Assembly: GCF_900105905.1 (NCBI RefSeq)
Contig: NZ_FNSV01000005.1
Location: 4,898,001-4,962,000 of the forward strand
Source: Rhodococcus koreensis
GTDB lineage: Bacteria > Actinomycetota > Actinomycetes > Mycobacteriales > Mycobacteriaceae
Reading direction: 5' to 3'
Length of the DNA stretch: 64,000 bases
Shown: piece by piece, positions 52,610 through 62,739 of the stretch
How the letters are laid out: each line of letters opens with the position of its first letter
Numbering within the stretch: position 1 is the first letter of the stretch
The notes under the pieces: model-generated
What the model was told of the DNA's origin: nothing
Seen by the model: the letters and a program-made list of their open reading frames with translations, nothing else
Database searches by the model: none
Made by a program: the position numbers and the translations under genes

Positions 52610-53371
52610 GTGAGTGAGAAACACACGGTCGGCGTGGTCGCCAGACTGGTCGGAGTGAGTGTGCGCACCCTGCACCACTACGACGAGATCGGCCTGGTGA
52701 CCCCGTCCGACCGCACCCCCGGTGGGTACCGCAGCTATTCGGACGCCGACGTGGAACGTCTGCACCGCGTACTGACGTACCGCGAACTGGGATTCCCCCT
52801 CGAGGAGATCGCAGCCCTCCTCGACGACCCGGACGTCGATGCCCTCGCGCATCTACGGCGACAGCACGCGTTGCTGAGCGAACGGATCGATCGCTTACAC
52901 GAGATGGCTGCAGCCGTGGAGAAGATGATGGAGGCGAAAAGCATGGGCATTCAACTCACCCCCGAAGAGCAGAACGACATCTTCGGCGACAACTGGCCGG
53001 GCGAGGAGTACGCGGCCGAGGCCGAGGAGCGGTGGGGCGACACCGACGCGTGGAAGCAGTCCCAGCAGCGCACCGCGAAGATGAGCAAGGACGACTGGAA
53101 ACGCATCAAGTCCGAGGGCGACGCAGTCGAAGCCGCACTCGCACAGGCGATGACCGACGGCGTCGAACCCGGATCCGATCGGGCCAACGCACTCGCCGAG
53201 CAGCACCGCGCCGGCATCGAGCGGTTCTACGACTGCGATCACGCGATGCAGGTGAACCTCGCCGAGATGTACCTCGCCGACGACCGCTTCCGCAGGCACT
53301 ACGACGACGTCGCCCCGGGCCTGGCGCAGTACGTGCGGGACGTCATCGTCGCGAATGCGGAAAAGCAGTAG
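52610..53371 (+). CDS. MerR-family regulator, TipA-like
   Basis: 253 residues. N-terminal MerR winged helix (about 5-75: VGVVARLVGVSVRTLHHYDEIGLVTPSDRTPGGYR) and coiled-coil dimer helix (about 75-110), then a TipAS domain (about 112-253) with MGIQLTPEEQNDIFGD and a C-terminal region of short helices that bind thiopeptide-like ligands in TipA. GTG start. A second start inside the gene may give the ligand-binding domain alone. No ABC or target gene is adjacent. Confidence 0.92.
   Translation: MSEKHTVGVVARLVGVSVRTLHHYDEIGLVTPSDRTPGGYRSYSDADVERLHRVLTYRELGFPLEEIAALLDDPDVDALAHLRRQHALLSERIDRLHEMAAAVEKMMEAKSMGIQLTPEEQNDIFGDNWPGEEYAAEAEERWGDTDAWKQSQQRTAKMSKDDWKRIKSEGDAVEAALAQAMTDGVEPGSDRANALAEQHRAGIERFYDCDHAMQVNLAEMYLADDRFRRHYDDVAPGLAQYVRDVIVANAEKQ
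52930..52945 (+). promoter_or_regulatory. Internal ribosome site and start for a TipAS-like short product
   Basis: GGAGG (52930-52934) lies 8 bases ahead of an in-frame ATG (52943) that begins MGIQLTPEEQ, exactly the place where TipAS translation begins in Streptomyces lividans TipA. It would give a 142-residue ligand-binding protein without the DNA-binding domain (52943-53371). Confidence 0.6.
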
Positions 53372-53387
53372 CACTATCCTGAAACGC

Positions 53388-53777
53388 ATGTCCGATTCGC
53401 AGCGTCCCAGTCCCAGTCAGTACGTCGGGTATCTGTTCGGTCGGACGCTGCCGGATTCGATGCAGGACTGGGTCCGCAACGACCTCGTCGGGCCGGGCGC
53501 CTCGGTGCGGTACGTCCTCCGTTTCATGCTTCCCGTCGCGGCGGTGCTGGCGTTGTTCCTCCTCATCCCCGGTCCGATCTGGATTCCGCTGGCGATGATG
53601 GCCCTGCTGCTGCTCCCGCTGCTCTACTTTGCGGTCGCGCTGATGAACATCTACCGTCGCCACCGTCTGCTCAGCCACGGCCTCGATCCGGACCTCGTCG
53701 GCGAGAAAGCGCAGCGCCGCGCCGACCGCACACGCGAGGACTACGAACGCCGCCACGGCCGCACCGAGGACCGGTAG
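53388..53777 (+). CDS. DUF5313 family membrane protein
   Basis: 129 residues with two adjacent hydrophobic helices (about 42-62 and 66-86) and a charged C-terminal helix. The N-terminal SPSQYVGYLFGRTLPDSMQDWVRNDLVGPGA is the family pattern seen widely in Mycobacteriales. Function unknown. ATG 53388 lies 16 bp after the TipA-like gene; possibly co-transcribed. Confidence 0.82.
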   Translation: MSDSQRPSPSQYVGYLFGRTLPDSMQDWVRNDLVGPGASVRYVLRFMLPVAAVLALFLLIPGPIWIPLAMMALLLLPLLYFAVALMNIYRRHRLLSHGLDPDLVGEKAQRRADRTREDYERRHGRTEDR

Positions 53778-53789
53778 CAGCAGCGTGAC

Positions 53790-53818
53790 GCATCACACCC
53801 CCTCGTCGAGAGTGATGC
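53790..53818 (+). terminator. Weak hairpin after the DUF5313 gene
   Basis: GCATCAC (53790-53796) and GTGATGC (53812-53818) form a 7-bp stem with a 15-base loop just after the stop. The rest of the 168-bp gap up to the carboxylase (53819-53945) should hold the carboxylase promoter, but no clear motif is seen. Confidence 0.4.
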
Positions 53819-53945
53819 AGCGCACGTGAACGATCGATAAGTAATGCGTTAAAGTGGCGGCGTCCGAGTGGGTACTCCCACGAACCGCGTACCCCACAGG
53901 GTGCAGCGCAGGTTCCGACAGCCTCGACGGGAAGAGCAGTCATAG

Positions 53946-55568
53946 ATGACAGTCACAGATTCGGCGGTCACGCCCGATATTCACACGACGGCGGGAAAGC
54001 TCGCCGACCTGCGTAATCGTCAGGCCGAGGCGCAGCACCCGAGCGGTGAAGCCGCGGTCGACAAGGTCCACGCCAAGGGCAAGCTCACCGCCCGCGAACG
54101 CATCACCGCCCTGCTCGACGAGGGCTCCTTCGTCGAACTCGACGCCCTCGCCCGCCACCGCTCGGTGAACTTCGGCCTCGCCGACAACCGCCCCGTCGGC
54201 GACGGCGTCGTCACCGGCTACGGCACCGTCGACGGCCGCGACGTCTGCGTGTTCTCCCAGGACGCCACCGTCTTCGGCGGCTCCCTCGGCGAAATCTACG
54301 GCGAAAAAATCGTCAAGGTCATGGACCTCGCCCTCAAAACCGGGCGCCCCCTGATCGGCATCAACGAAGGCGCCGGCGCCCGCATCCAGGAAGGCGTCGT
54401 CTCCCTCGGCCTCTACGGCGAAATCTTCCACCGCAACGTCCAGGCCTCCGGCGTCATCCCCCAGATCTCCCTGATCATGGGCCCCGCCGCCGGCGGCCAC
54501 GTCTACTCCCCCGCCCTGACCGACTTCGTCGTCATGGTCGACCAGACCTCCCAGATGTTCGTCACCGGCCCCGACGTCATCAAGACCGTCACCGGCGAAG
54601 ACGTCACCATGGAAGACCTCGGTGGCGCGCACACCCACATGGTCAAGTCCGGCGTCGCCCACTACGTCGCCTCCGGCGAACAGGACGCCCTCGACTACGT
54701 CAAGGACCTCCTCTCCTACCTGCCGTCGAACAATCAGGCCGCCGCCCCCCGGATGCTGCCCACCGACCCGATCACCGGAGCCATCGAGGACTCCCTCACC
54801 GCCGAGGACCTCGAACTCGACACCCTGATCCCGGACTCGGCGAACCAGCCCTACGACATGCACGAGGTCATCCGCCGCATCCTCGACGACGACGAATTCC
54901 TCGAGGTCCAGGCCGAACGCGCCGGCAACATCGTCGTCGGCTTCGGCCGCGTCGACGGCCGCTCCGTCGGCATCGTCGCGAACCAGCCCACCGTCTTCGC
55001 CGGCTGCCTCGACATCGACGCCTCCGAAAAAGCCGCCCGCTTCGTGCGCACCTGCGACGCGTTCAACGTCCCGATCATCACCCTCGTCGACGTCCCCGGC
55101 TTCCTGCCCGGCACCGACCAGGAATACAACGGCATCATCCGCCGCGGCGCCAAACTCCTGTACGCCTACGGCGAGGCCACCGTCGGCAAGATCACCGTCA
55201 TCACCCGCAAGGCCTACGGCGGCGCCTACGACGTGATGGGCTCCAAGCACATGGGCGCCGACGTCAACCTGGCCTGGCCCACCGCCCAGATCGCCGTGAT
55301 GGGCGCCTCCGGCGCCGTCGGGTTCGTCTACCGCAAACGCCTGCTCGAGGCCGCCACGAACGGTGACGACGTCGACGCGCTGCGCCTGCAACTGCAACAG
55401 GAGTACGAGGACACCCTCGTCAACCCGTACGTCGCCGCCGAACGCGGCTACGTCGACGCCGTCATCCCCCCGTCCCACACCCGCGGGCAGATCGTGGCCG
55501 CCCTGCGCCTACTCGAACGCAAAATGGTCACCCTCCCGCCCAAGAAGCATGGGAACATCCCGCTATGA
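53946..55568 (+). CDS. Acyl-CoA carboxylase beta (carboxyltransferase) subunit
   Basis: 540 residues, propionyl/acetyl-CoA carboxylase carboxyltransferase. Two crotonase-like halves: N-terminal with KLTARERITALLDEGSF, GGSLGEIYGEKIVKVMDLA, and INEGAGARIQEGV; C-terminal with DVPGFLPGTDQEYNGIIRRGAKLLYAYGEATVGKITVITRKAYGGAYDVMGSKHMGAD (378-435) and MGASGAVGFVYR. Closest to AccD5/PccB of Mycobacteriales. Its stop overlaps the epsilon subunit ATG (ATGA). Supplies methylmalonyl- or malonyl-CoA for lipid synthesis. Confidence 0.95.
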   Translation: MTVTDSAVTPDIHTTAGKLADLRNRQAEAQHPSGEAAVDKVHAKGKLTARERITALLDEGSFVELDALARHRSVNFGLADNRPVGDGVVTGYGTVDGRDVCVFSQDATVFGGSLGEIYGEKIVKVMDLALKTGRPLIGINEGAGARIQEGVVSLGLYGEIFHRNVQASGVIPQISLIMGPAAGGHVYSPALTDFVVMVDQTSQMFVTGPDVIKTVTGEDVTMEDLGGAHTHMVKSGVAHYVASGEQDALDYVKDLLSYLPSNNQAAAPRMLPTDPITGAIEDSLTAEDLELDTLIPDSANQPYDMHEVIRRILDDDEFLEVQAERAGNIVVGFGRVDGRSVGIVANQPTVFAGCLDIDASEKAARFVRTCDAFNVPIITLVDVPGFLPGTDQEYNGIIRRGAKLLYAYGEATVGKITVITRKAYGGAYDVMGSKHMGADVNLAWPTAQIAVMGASGAVGFVYRKRLLEAATNGDDVDALRLQLQQEYEDTLVNPYVAAERGYVDAVIPPSHTRGQIVAALRLLERKMVTLPPKKHGNIPL

Positions 55569-55837
55569 CCGCGGAACTGGCGGTCGACGAGGTGCTCGAC
55601 GAGATCGCGCTCGGCTCCGGCATCGCCGAAGAGCCGCCGGCGGCGCCGGCCGTGACGTTCTCGGGCAACCCGAGCGACACGGACATCGCCGCGGTGCTCG
55701 CAGTGTTCGCTGCGATCGCCTCGTCCGGTTCCGCAGCGGAAACGCCCTCGTCCGATGACGATTCGTGGGGCACCCCCGCCCTCATTCTGCGTCGGCAAGT
55801 AGCCGCCGCTGCCGTCCTGGTCAACGCAGGCTACTGA
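55565..55837 (+). CDS. Acyl-CoA carboxylase epsilon subunit
   Basis: 90 residues, acidic, of the actinobacterial AccE/PccE family that stimulates the alpha-beta complex. The core reads FSGNPSDTDIAAVLAVFAAIAS, the usual helix, with WGTPALILRRQV near the C-terminus. ATG overlaps the beta subunit stop, and the alpha subunit begins 26 bases later. Small size and low similarity are normal for this subunit. Confidence 0.85.
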   Translation: MTAELAVDEVLDEIALGSGIAEEPPAAPAVTFSGNPSDTDIAAVLAVFAAIASSGSAAETPSSDDDSWGTPALILRRQVAAAAVLVNAGY

Positions 55838-55863
55838 AACTGTAGAAAAGGGAAGACATTTCG

Positions 55864-57642
<1,779 letters not shown>

Positions 57643-57645
57643 CTT

Positions 57646-57685
57646 GTGAGTACTTGTTAACCGCCCGCGGTTAACAAGTACTCAC
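57646..57685. terminator. Perfect 19-bp bidirectional hairpin between carboxylase and IclR genes
   Basis: GTGAGTACTTGTTAACCGC / GCGGTTAACAAGTACTCAC pair over 19 bp around a 2-base CC gap. Being between convergent genes it can serve both strands. The IclR stop codon (57682-57684) lies inside the right arm. Confidence 0.85.
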
Positions 57686-58587
57686 GGGTGGCGGCCGTGC
57701 ATGGCGGTCGTCACCCGGGCCGCGGCGTCGCGGACCAGTTCACCGATTTCCGCCGTGCGCACCCCCGACATCGGCCGGGACGCATCGGCGACGCACAGCA
57801 CGACCGCAGGTTCACCGTCGCGGTCGAACGCCGCCGCGTTGATCGACAGCGGCTGGTAGCTGCCCTCCGGGTCGATGTCACCGACCACCGCATCCGCCGA
57901 CAGCAGTTTGCGCGCCTCCCGCAGCGCGACGGTCGACCGGTGCCCTCCCACTCCGCGACCGCGGAGTTCCGATACCGCATCCGCTAGCGAATGCTGTTGC
58001 TGCTGCATGCATTCCATCGCGTATCCGCGCTCCCGAACGAGCGCGAGAGCCGGCTCGTACGTCGCGCGCAGCACGTCCACGTCGACACCCAGGCTCTGCC
58101 CGCCGAGGGCATACCACTCGTCGCGCTGCTCCTGCGGATACCAGGCCGCGATCCCCGAACCGATCGGCGGCACCAGCAGCACCTTGTCGCCGAGGCGCAA
58201 CCCGAGGGTTCCCCGGCGCCCGCCGACCGGTTGCACCACCTCCGCCACCACCACGTCGCTTCCCGATTGCACGAACGCGATGGACGCCATGTCGGACGCG
58301 TCGGCCAGTTCGTGCATCACCGACCGCGCGAGATCGACGACGTCCGTGGCTGCCTCCGCGGCCCGCCCGACCGGGATCAGCGCGGGACCGAGTCGGTAGG
58401 TCTTGCGGGTGGGGTGCCGAATCAGCCAGCCGGCCTCCGTCAAGGCGACGACCATCGGATAGCAGGTGGCCTTCGCGACGCCGAGGTGCCGGGCGATGTC
58501 GGCGAGGCTCCGGGGCGTCTCCGGCTCGTCGGCGAGGAGTTCCGTCAGCATCACGATGCGGTCGGTCTGGGGTGAATTTCGTGCCAT
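57682..58587 (-). CDS. IclR-family transcriptional regulator
   Basis: 301 residues. N-terminal winged helix (about 10-70: RIVMLTELLADEPETPRSLADIARHLGVAKATCYPMVVALTEAGWLIRHP at 10-59) and a C-terminal IclR/GAF-like effector domain (about 90-290). The start ATG 58587 gives normal length; the frame extends upstream to 58890 without need. It faces the carboxylase operon and diverges from the MpaB-type gene, either of which could be a target. Confidence 0.88.
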   Translation of the reverse strand: MARNSPQTDRIVMLTELLADEPETPRSLADIARHLGVAKATCYPMVVALTEAGWLIRHPTRKTYRLGPALIPVGRAAEAATDVVDLARSVMHELADASDMASIAFVQSGSDVVVAEVVQPVGGRRGTLGLRLGDKVLLVPPIGSGIAAWYPQEQRDEWYALGGQSLGVDVDVLRATYEPALALVRERGYAMECMQQQQHSLADAVSELRGRGVGGHRSTVALREARKLLSADAVVGDIDPEGSYQPLSINAAAFDRDGEPAVVLCVADASRPMSGVRTAEIGELVRDAAARVTTAMHGRHP

Positions 58588-58702
58588 GTGTTTGCATAAT
58601 GCCACTCTGGTGTCGCACTGTGACAGGGGATACAGTCGAGCCATCTGAACGATCGCTAAATTGCCTGGCCATCTGTCACAGCCGCTGCAGGAAGTGAAAC
58701 TC

Positions 58703-59626
58703 ATGAGACGCTTCGACCTACGTCGCCGGACCGACCGCCTCGACCCCGAGACGCAGTACGAAGAGATCGCCCGGATTCTCGCAACGCAGGAATTTCCCTG
58801 GGACATCAACCAAGCCCTCAGCTTCGCGCTGTTCCGGACATACGCGGTGCCCACCATCGGCAGGCTGCTGTTCGAGACCGGCGAATTCACCGAACGCGTG
58901 CAGAAACGCTACGACGACACCGGCCTGATCCTCGACGCGGTCCTCGAAAACGGCCTCACCAGCGACCCCGGCCGCGCCGGCATCCGACGGATGAACCAGA
59001 TGCACGGCTCCTACGACATCTCCAACGACGACATGCGGTACGTGCTGTCGACGTTCGTGGTGATCCCGGAGCGCTGGATCGAGGACTTCGGCTGGCGGAA
59101 GCTCACCCGCAACGAGATCGTCGGTACCACCAACTACTACCGTGCGCTCGGCAAGTACATGGGCATCAAGGAGATTCCCGAGACCTTCGAGGCGTTCGAG
59201 AAGTTCCTGGACGACTACGAGCGGGAACACTTCCTCTTCGACTCGGGCGGCCGCGCCGTCGCCGACTCCACGCTCGACCTCCTCTGCACGTTCCCCCCGA
59301 ACAATCTCGCACCCGCCGCCCTGATCAAACGGTTCTCCTGGGCCCTGATGGACGATCCGCTTCTCGACGCGTTCGCCTACCGTCGGCCGTCTCGCCTCGC
59401 GCGGACGCTGTCCCGGGGTGCGCTGAAGGCCCGCGCCCGGCTCGTCCGGTTCTATCCCGTGCGCACCGTGCCCAAGTTCGCTCGCGACCTGCCCAATATT
59501 CGCAGCTACCCGAACGGGTACGAAGTGGAGAAACTGGGCACCTTCCCCCGAACCTGCCCCGTGCAGCACACCAACGGTACGGTCGCGCCGGAAAACACCG
59601 CATCCCGAACCGCTTTGGACGCCTGA
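58703..59626 (+). CDS. Oxygenase MpaB-family protein (DUF2236)
   Basis: 307 residues, helical, of the latex-clearing/MpaB-like family of heme-linked oxygenases. The pattern FALFRTYAVPTIGRLLFETGEF, RRMNQMHGSYDISNDDMRYVLSTFVVIPERWIEDFG (97-132, with the conserved MHG-type His), and NYYRALGKYMGIKEIP are typical. Rhodococcal members are often annotated but not tested. Ribosome site AGGAAG ahead of ATG 58703. Divergent from the IclR gene. Confidence 0.85.
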   Translation: MRRFDLRRRTDRLDPETQYEEIARILATQEFPWDINQALSFALFRTYAVPTIGRLLFETGEFTERVQKRYDDTGLILDAVLENGLTSDPGRAGIRRMNQMHGSYDISNDDMRYVLSTFVVIPERWIEDFGWRKLTRNEIVGTTNYYRALGKYMGIKEIPETFEAFEKFLDDYEREHFLFDSGGRAVADSTLDLLCTFPPNNLAPAALIKRFSWALMDDPLLDAFAYRRPSRLARTLSRGALKARARLVRFYPVRTVPKFARDLPNIRSYPNGYEVEKLGTFPRTCPVQHTNGTVAPENTASRTALDA

Positions 59627-59636
59627 TCGACGTAAA

Positions 59637-59669
59637 GCCGTGTGTTCGAACTATTCTCGGACACACGGC
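59637..59669 (+). terminator. Hairpin after the MpaB-type gene
   Basis: GCCGTGTGT / ACACACGGC form a 9-bp perfect stem with a 15-base loop, 10 bases past the stop codon. It separates this gene from the secreted-protein gene on the same strand. Confidence 0.7.
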
Positions 59670-59742
59670 GAATGGGGATGGGTAACTCCCGGTTCTGCCG
59701 TAACGTGGCTGCGCGTAGCGACCGTCGACAGGAAGGGATTTT

Positions 59743-60141
59743 GTGAACTTCTCGCGAGGGACCCTGACCATTGCCGCACTGGCAGGAGCGGCCTCACTCG
59801 CTCTGGCGCCCACGGCAACCGCCGCCACCACCTACCAGATCACCGTCATTCCGCCGATCGGCACCGTCCGCGCCAACAATCTGGTGACGCTCGGCGCGCT
59901 GGTCACCCCCACCCCGACGGGGACGGACGGATCCACCCCGGTCGAGCTGGAACTCACCGACCCCTCCGGCGACGTGACCGCGCGGTCGATCCCCCTCACC
60001 CTGGGCGCCGGGACGGCCGCGATCCGGACCCACGAGGCCGGCCGCTACACCGCCGTCTTCACGTTCGCCCCACCGAACGGCGAGCCGACCGAGGCGACGG
60101 CGCAGTTCGACGTCGTCGCGTCATCGGGTCTGGGGAGCTGA
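59743..60141 (+). CDS. Small secreted beta-rich protein
   Basis: 132 residues. Signal peptide (basic start, hydrophobic LTIAALAGAASLALAP, Ala-rich cleavage site near residue 27), then about 100 residues predicted as beta strands (VTLGALVTP, VELELTDPSGDVTA, AGRYTAVFTF), resembling an Ig-like domain. No family recognised. GTG start after AGGAAGG. Likely released or cell-wall associated. Convergent with the TetR gene. Confidence 0.75.
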   Translation: MNFSRGTLTIAALAGAASLALAPTATAATTYQITVIPPIGTVRANNLVTLGALVTPTPTGTDGSTPVELELTDPSGDVTARSIPLTLGAGTAAIRTHEAGRYTAVFTFAPPNGEPTEATAQFDVVASSGLGS

Positions 60142-60171
60142 CGACCGCACCCTGCCGGGGCGCATCGCCGG

Positions 60172-60852
60172 TCAGACGTCGGCGGTGCGCCTCTTCTTCG
60201 GCTTGACGGGAAGCTCGGTGGAGCCGACCGTCTTCATGGCGATCTCGACATACTTGCGGGCCACGGCGTCCGGGGTCAGCTTGCCCTCGGCGTGATACCA
60301 GCGCGGAATCGACTGGCACATACCGAGAAGCGCCCGCGTCGTCTCCGCGGCATCCGCAACGTCGAACAGCTCCCGCTTCTTGCCTTCCTTGACGATCTCG
60401 AGGACCAGTTCCTCCACACCCTTGCGGACGGTGCGGTACCGCTGCCGGTTCTCCGGGCTGAGGTACCGGACCTCGCTCTCGAGTGCCGCCAGCCGGGACC
60501 TCATGGTCATCCGCAGCACGATCGCCTCGATGACATTGGCGAGCCGTTGCACCGGATCGTCGCCGCCGTCGGCGCTCGCGGCGTGGGCCCGCTCGAGGAC
60601 GTCGCTGGTGGACAGCTCGAGAAGCGCGAGGAGAACAGCTTCCTTGTTCTCGTGGTGGTAGTAGAGAGCGGGTACCGTGACACCGACTCGGCGGGCGATG
60701 TCGCGCACCGAGGTGCCGTGGAAGCCGTGTTCGTAGAACGCGTCGAGGGAGGCGCTGAGGATCGGCGTCAACTTCGTGGGTTCGAGGCGGCGCCAGTCTG
60801 CCGCGTTGCCGACCTCGATGGGCGGCGTCGCACCCTTGGATGAGCTGACCAT
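60172..60852 (-). CDS. TetR-family transcriptional regulator
   Basis: 226 residues. HTH at about 30-75 (ILSASLDAFYEHGFHGTSVRDIARRVGVTVPALYYHHENKEAVLLALLE at 31-79), then a large ligand domain (LLGMCQSIPRWYHAEGKLTPD) like regulators of acyl-CoA or sterol metabolism; the C-terminus is Lys/Arg-rich. ATG 60852 is chosen over TTG 60855. It follows the NmrA-type gene by 36 bp on the same strand and is likely co-transcribed. Confidence 0.9.
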   Translation of the reverse strand: MVSSSKGATPPIEVGNAADWRRLEPTKLTPILSASLDAFYEHGFHGTSVRDIARRVGVTVPALYYHHENKEAVLLALLELSTSDVLERAHAASADGGDDPVQRLANVIEAIVLRMTMRSRLAALESEVRYLSPENRQRYRTVRKGVEELVLEIVKEGKKRELFDVADAAETTRALLGMCQSIPRWYHAEGKLTPDAVARKYVEIAMKTVGSTELPVKPKKRRTADV

Positions 60853-60888
60853 CAAAGACCTATCTACCGCTCGCTATGCCAGGACGGG

Positions 60889-61734
60889 TCAAGTGTAGCT
60901 GTAAAGGTAGTCGGCGAAGGTCTGCGGCGGGCGCCCGGTGAGCGCCTCGACGTCGCCCGTCACCACCGCCAACTCGCCGGCCGCGATCGCTGCGTACGAG
61001 GTCACCCACCCTGCGACCTCGAATTCCGGCGCCCCGTAGTGGGCCCGGGACGCGTACGCCTCGTCCAGGGTCTCGTTCTCGAAACGCACCGAACGTCCGG
61101 TCACCCTCGTGATCGTCTCCGCGGCCTCGGTGAGGGTGAACGCGTCCGGTCCCGTCAGTCGGTAGGTGACGCCGTCGTGGTCGCCGTTACCGGTGGTGAG
61201 GACGGCCGTCACGGCGTCGGCGACGTCGTCGGGCGCCACCGCGCTCACCCGGCCGTTCCCCGCGGGTCCCCGGATGACTCCCTGATCGTCGGCCATCAGC
61301 GGGATCATCGACTGATACCAGCCGTCCTGCAGGAACGTGAACTTCAGGCCGCTCTCCCGGATGTGCTGCTCTGTGAAGTAGTGGTCGCGGCCGAACGTGA
61401 ACGTGCACTCGGGCGCCGCACCCAGAAACGACAGGTAGACGATCCGCTCCACCCCGGCGGCACGGGCCGCGTCCACGGTGGTGCGGTGCTCTTCGCGCCG
61501 GGTCGCGCTCTCGTGACCCGAGACGAGGAACAGCAACCGGACGCCGTCCAGCGCGGCCGTCATCGCCGGACCGTCGGCGTAGGTGGCCAGGGCGAACCCG
61601 GAGTCGAAATGCTCGGCCAGTGGCCCCAGCCGCTGCGCGTTCCGCCCGATCAGCCGCACACCGGCGCCGCCGCCGAGCCGCTCGAGCACCTTGCCGCCGA
61701 TGGACCCGGTGGCTCCTGTCACTGCGATGGTCAT
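60889..61734 (-). CDS. NmrA/QOR2-type NAD(P)-binding reductase
   Basis: 281 residues, Rossmann fold starting MTIAVTGATGSIGGKVLERL, with GRDHYFTEQHIRESGLKFTFLQDGWYQSM (115-143) and QTFADYLY at the end, the pattern of NmrA-like NADPH:quinone reductases such as E. coli QorB. Probably reduces quinones. It is divergent from the RraA-like gene (41-bp gap) and upstream of the TetR gene. Confidence 0.88.
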   Translation of the reverse strand: MTIAVTGATGSIGGKVLERLGGGAGVRLIGRNAQRLGPLAEHFDSGFALATYADGPAMTAALDGVRLLFLVSGHESATRREEHRTTVDAARAAGVERIVYLSFLGAAPECTFTFGRDHYFTEQHIRESGLKFTFLQDGWYQSMIPLMADDQGVIRGPAGNGRVSAVAPDDVADAVTAVLTTGNGDHDGVTYRLTGPDAFTLTEAAETITRVTGRSVRFENETLDEAYASRAHYGAPEFEVAGWVTSYAAIAAGELAVVTGDVEALTGRPPQTFADYLYSYT

Positions 61735-61775
61735 GGCCCGAATTCTCCCAGCGCCGGCCCTCTATCCTGGCGCGT

Positions 61776-62246
61776 ATGACTGAACCCGTGGCAACCGCTG
61801 ACCTGGCAGACGAGATCGGACCCGACATCCGGAGCTGCGACACGCAGTTCATCCAGTTCGGCGGCCGTGAAGTGTTCTCCGGCCCCATCACCACCATCAA
61901 GTGCTTCCAGGACAACCTGCTGGTCAAGCAGACCCTCGGCGAGCCCGGCAACGGCGGCGTCCTCGTGGTCGACGGCGACGCCAGCATCCACACCGCCCTG
62001 GTCGGCGACATCATCGCCGGCCGCGGCGTCGACAACGGCTGGGCCGGCGTGATCGTCAACGGCGCGGTCCGCGACTCGGCGATCCTGAAGACCCTGGACA
62101 TCGGCGTCAAGGCACTCGGCACCAACCCCCGCAAGAGCACCCAGACCGGCTCCGGTGAGAAGAACGTCCCGATCGAGATCGGCGGCGTGACGTTCAACCC
62201 CGGCGAGACCGTGTACAGCGATCAGGACGGCGTCGTCGTCCGCTGA
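61776..62246 (+). CDS. RraA-family protein (RNase E inhibitor-like / HMG aldolase family)
   Basis: 156 residues. The family core GNGGVLVVDGDASIHTALVGDIIAGRGVDNGWAGVIVNGAVRDS is visible at about 66-109, including the GxVRD arginine-aspartate pair also used by 4-hydroxy-4-methyl-2-oxoglutarate aldolases. RraA in E. coli binds RNase E, and some homologues are aldolases; the two cannot be separated by sequence alone. A weak ribosome site; starts 41 bp from the divergent reductase. Confidence 0.9.
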   Translation: MTEPVATADLADEIGPDIRSCDTQFIQFGGREVFSGPITTIKCFQDNLLVKQTLGEPGNGGVLVVDGDASIHTALVGDIIAGRGVDNGWAGVIVNGAVRDSAILKTLDIGVKALGTNPRKSTQTGSGEKNVPIEIGGVTFNPGETVYSDQDGVVVR

Positions 62247-62292
62247 TCCCGCCGGGAACCTGAGCGGCGGGATCGGTCCCCATCGGGACCGA
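62245..62292. terminator. Two adjoining hairpins between rraA-like and S4 genes
   Basis: GATCCCGCCG / CGGCGGGATC (62245-62254 and 62265-62274) is followed by TCGGTCCC / GGGACCGA (62273-62280 and 62285-62292). The stems overlap by two bases, so only one is fully paired at a time. They lie between convergent genes and likely end transcription in one or both directions. The remaining 110 bp to the S4 gene show nothing. Confidence 0.65.
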
Positions 62293-62401
62293 CCCGCCGC
62301 GAGGCGTGCCGGACCGGCCCCGCCGCGCTCGAATGTGCCTGTCTCGCGTCGGGTTCCGTCGCCGACGCACTGTTCCTGCAGCGGTTCGCGACCGCGAGCC
62401 G

Positions 62402-62629
62402 TCAGGACTGAGAACTCACCCGAGCCGTCATCCCACCGATCTCCACGACGTCCCCGTCCCGCAACTGCCGACCCCGCCGCACCTCGACCTCACCGTTCAC
62501 CGACACGAGTCCGTCGGCGATCACTTCCTTCGCCTCGGCCCCCGACTCGATGAGGTTGGCGAGCTTCAGGAATTGGCCGAGACGGATGGATTCGTCGCGG
62601 ATCGGCACGGCGTCGTGAATGTCGGACAT
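62402..62629 (-). CDS. RNA-binding S4-domain protein
   Basis: 75 residues comprising a single S4 domain (IRLGQFLKLANLIESGAEAKEVIADGLVSVNGEVEVRRGRQLRDGDVV at 18-65). Similar small proteins (YbcJ/HslR-like) bind rRNA or stalled ribosomes. ATG 62629 gives the family N-terminus; the longer frame to 62683 lacks support. Divergent from lysX across 110 bp. Confidence 0.88.
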   Translation of the reverse strand: MSDIHDAVPIRDESIRLGQFLKLANLIESGAEAKEVIADGLVSVNGEVEVRRGRQLRDGDVVEIGGMTARVSSQS

Positions 62630-62739
62630 GCCTCTATCTTCCCTCTTCACCCAAATCGCGGCCCAACGGCTCACACTGAACACTGGAACATCTGTCTCCC
62701 GTGATCGGTACGTATCTCTTGCCGGGAAGGAAACGCTCG

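Noticed and set aside
53940..55478. 512-codon minus-strand frame opposite the carboxyltransferase
   Set aside because: Gly/Asp/Val-rich shadow; the plus strand encodes a full AccD/PccB protein.
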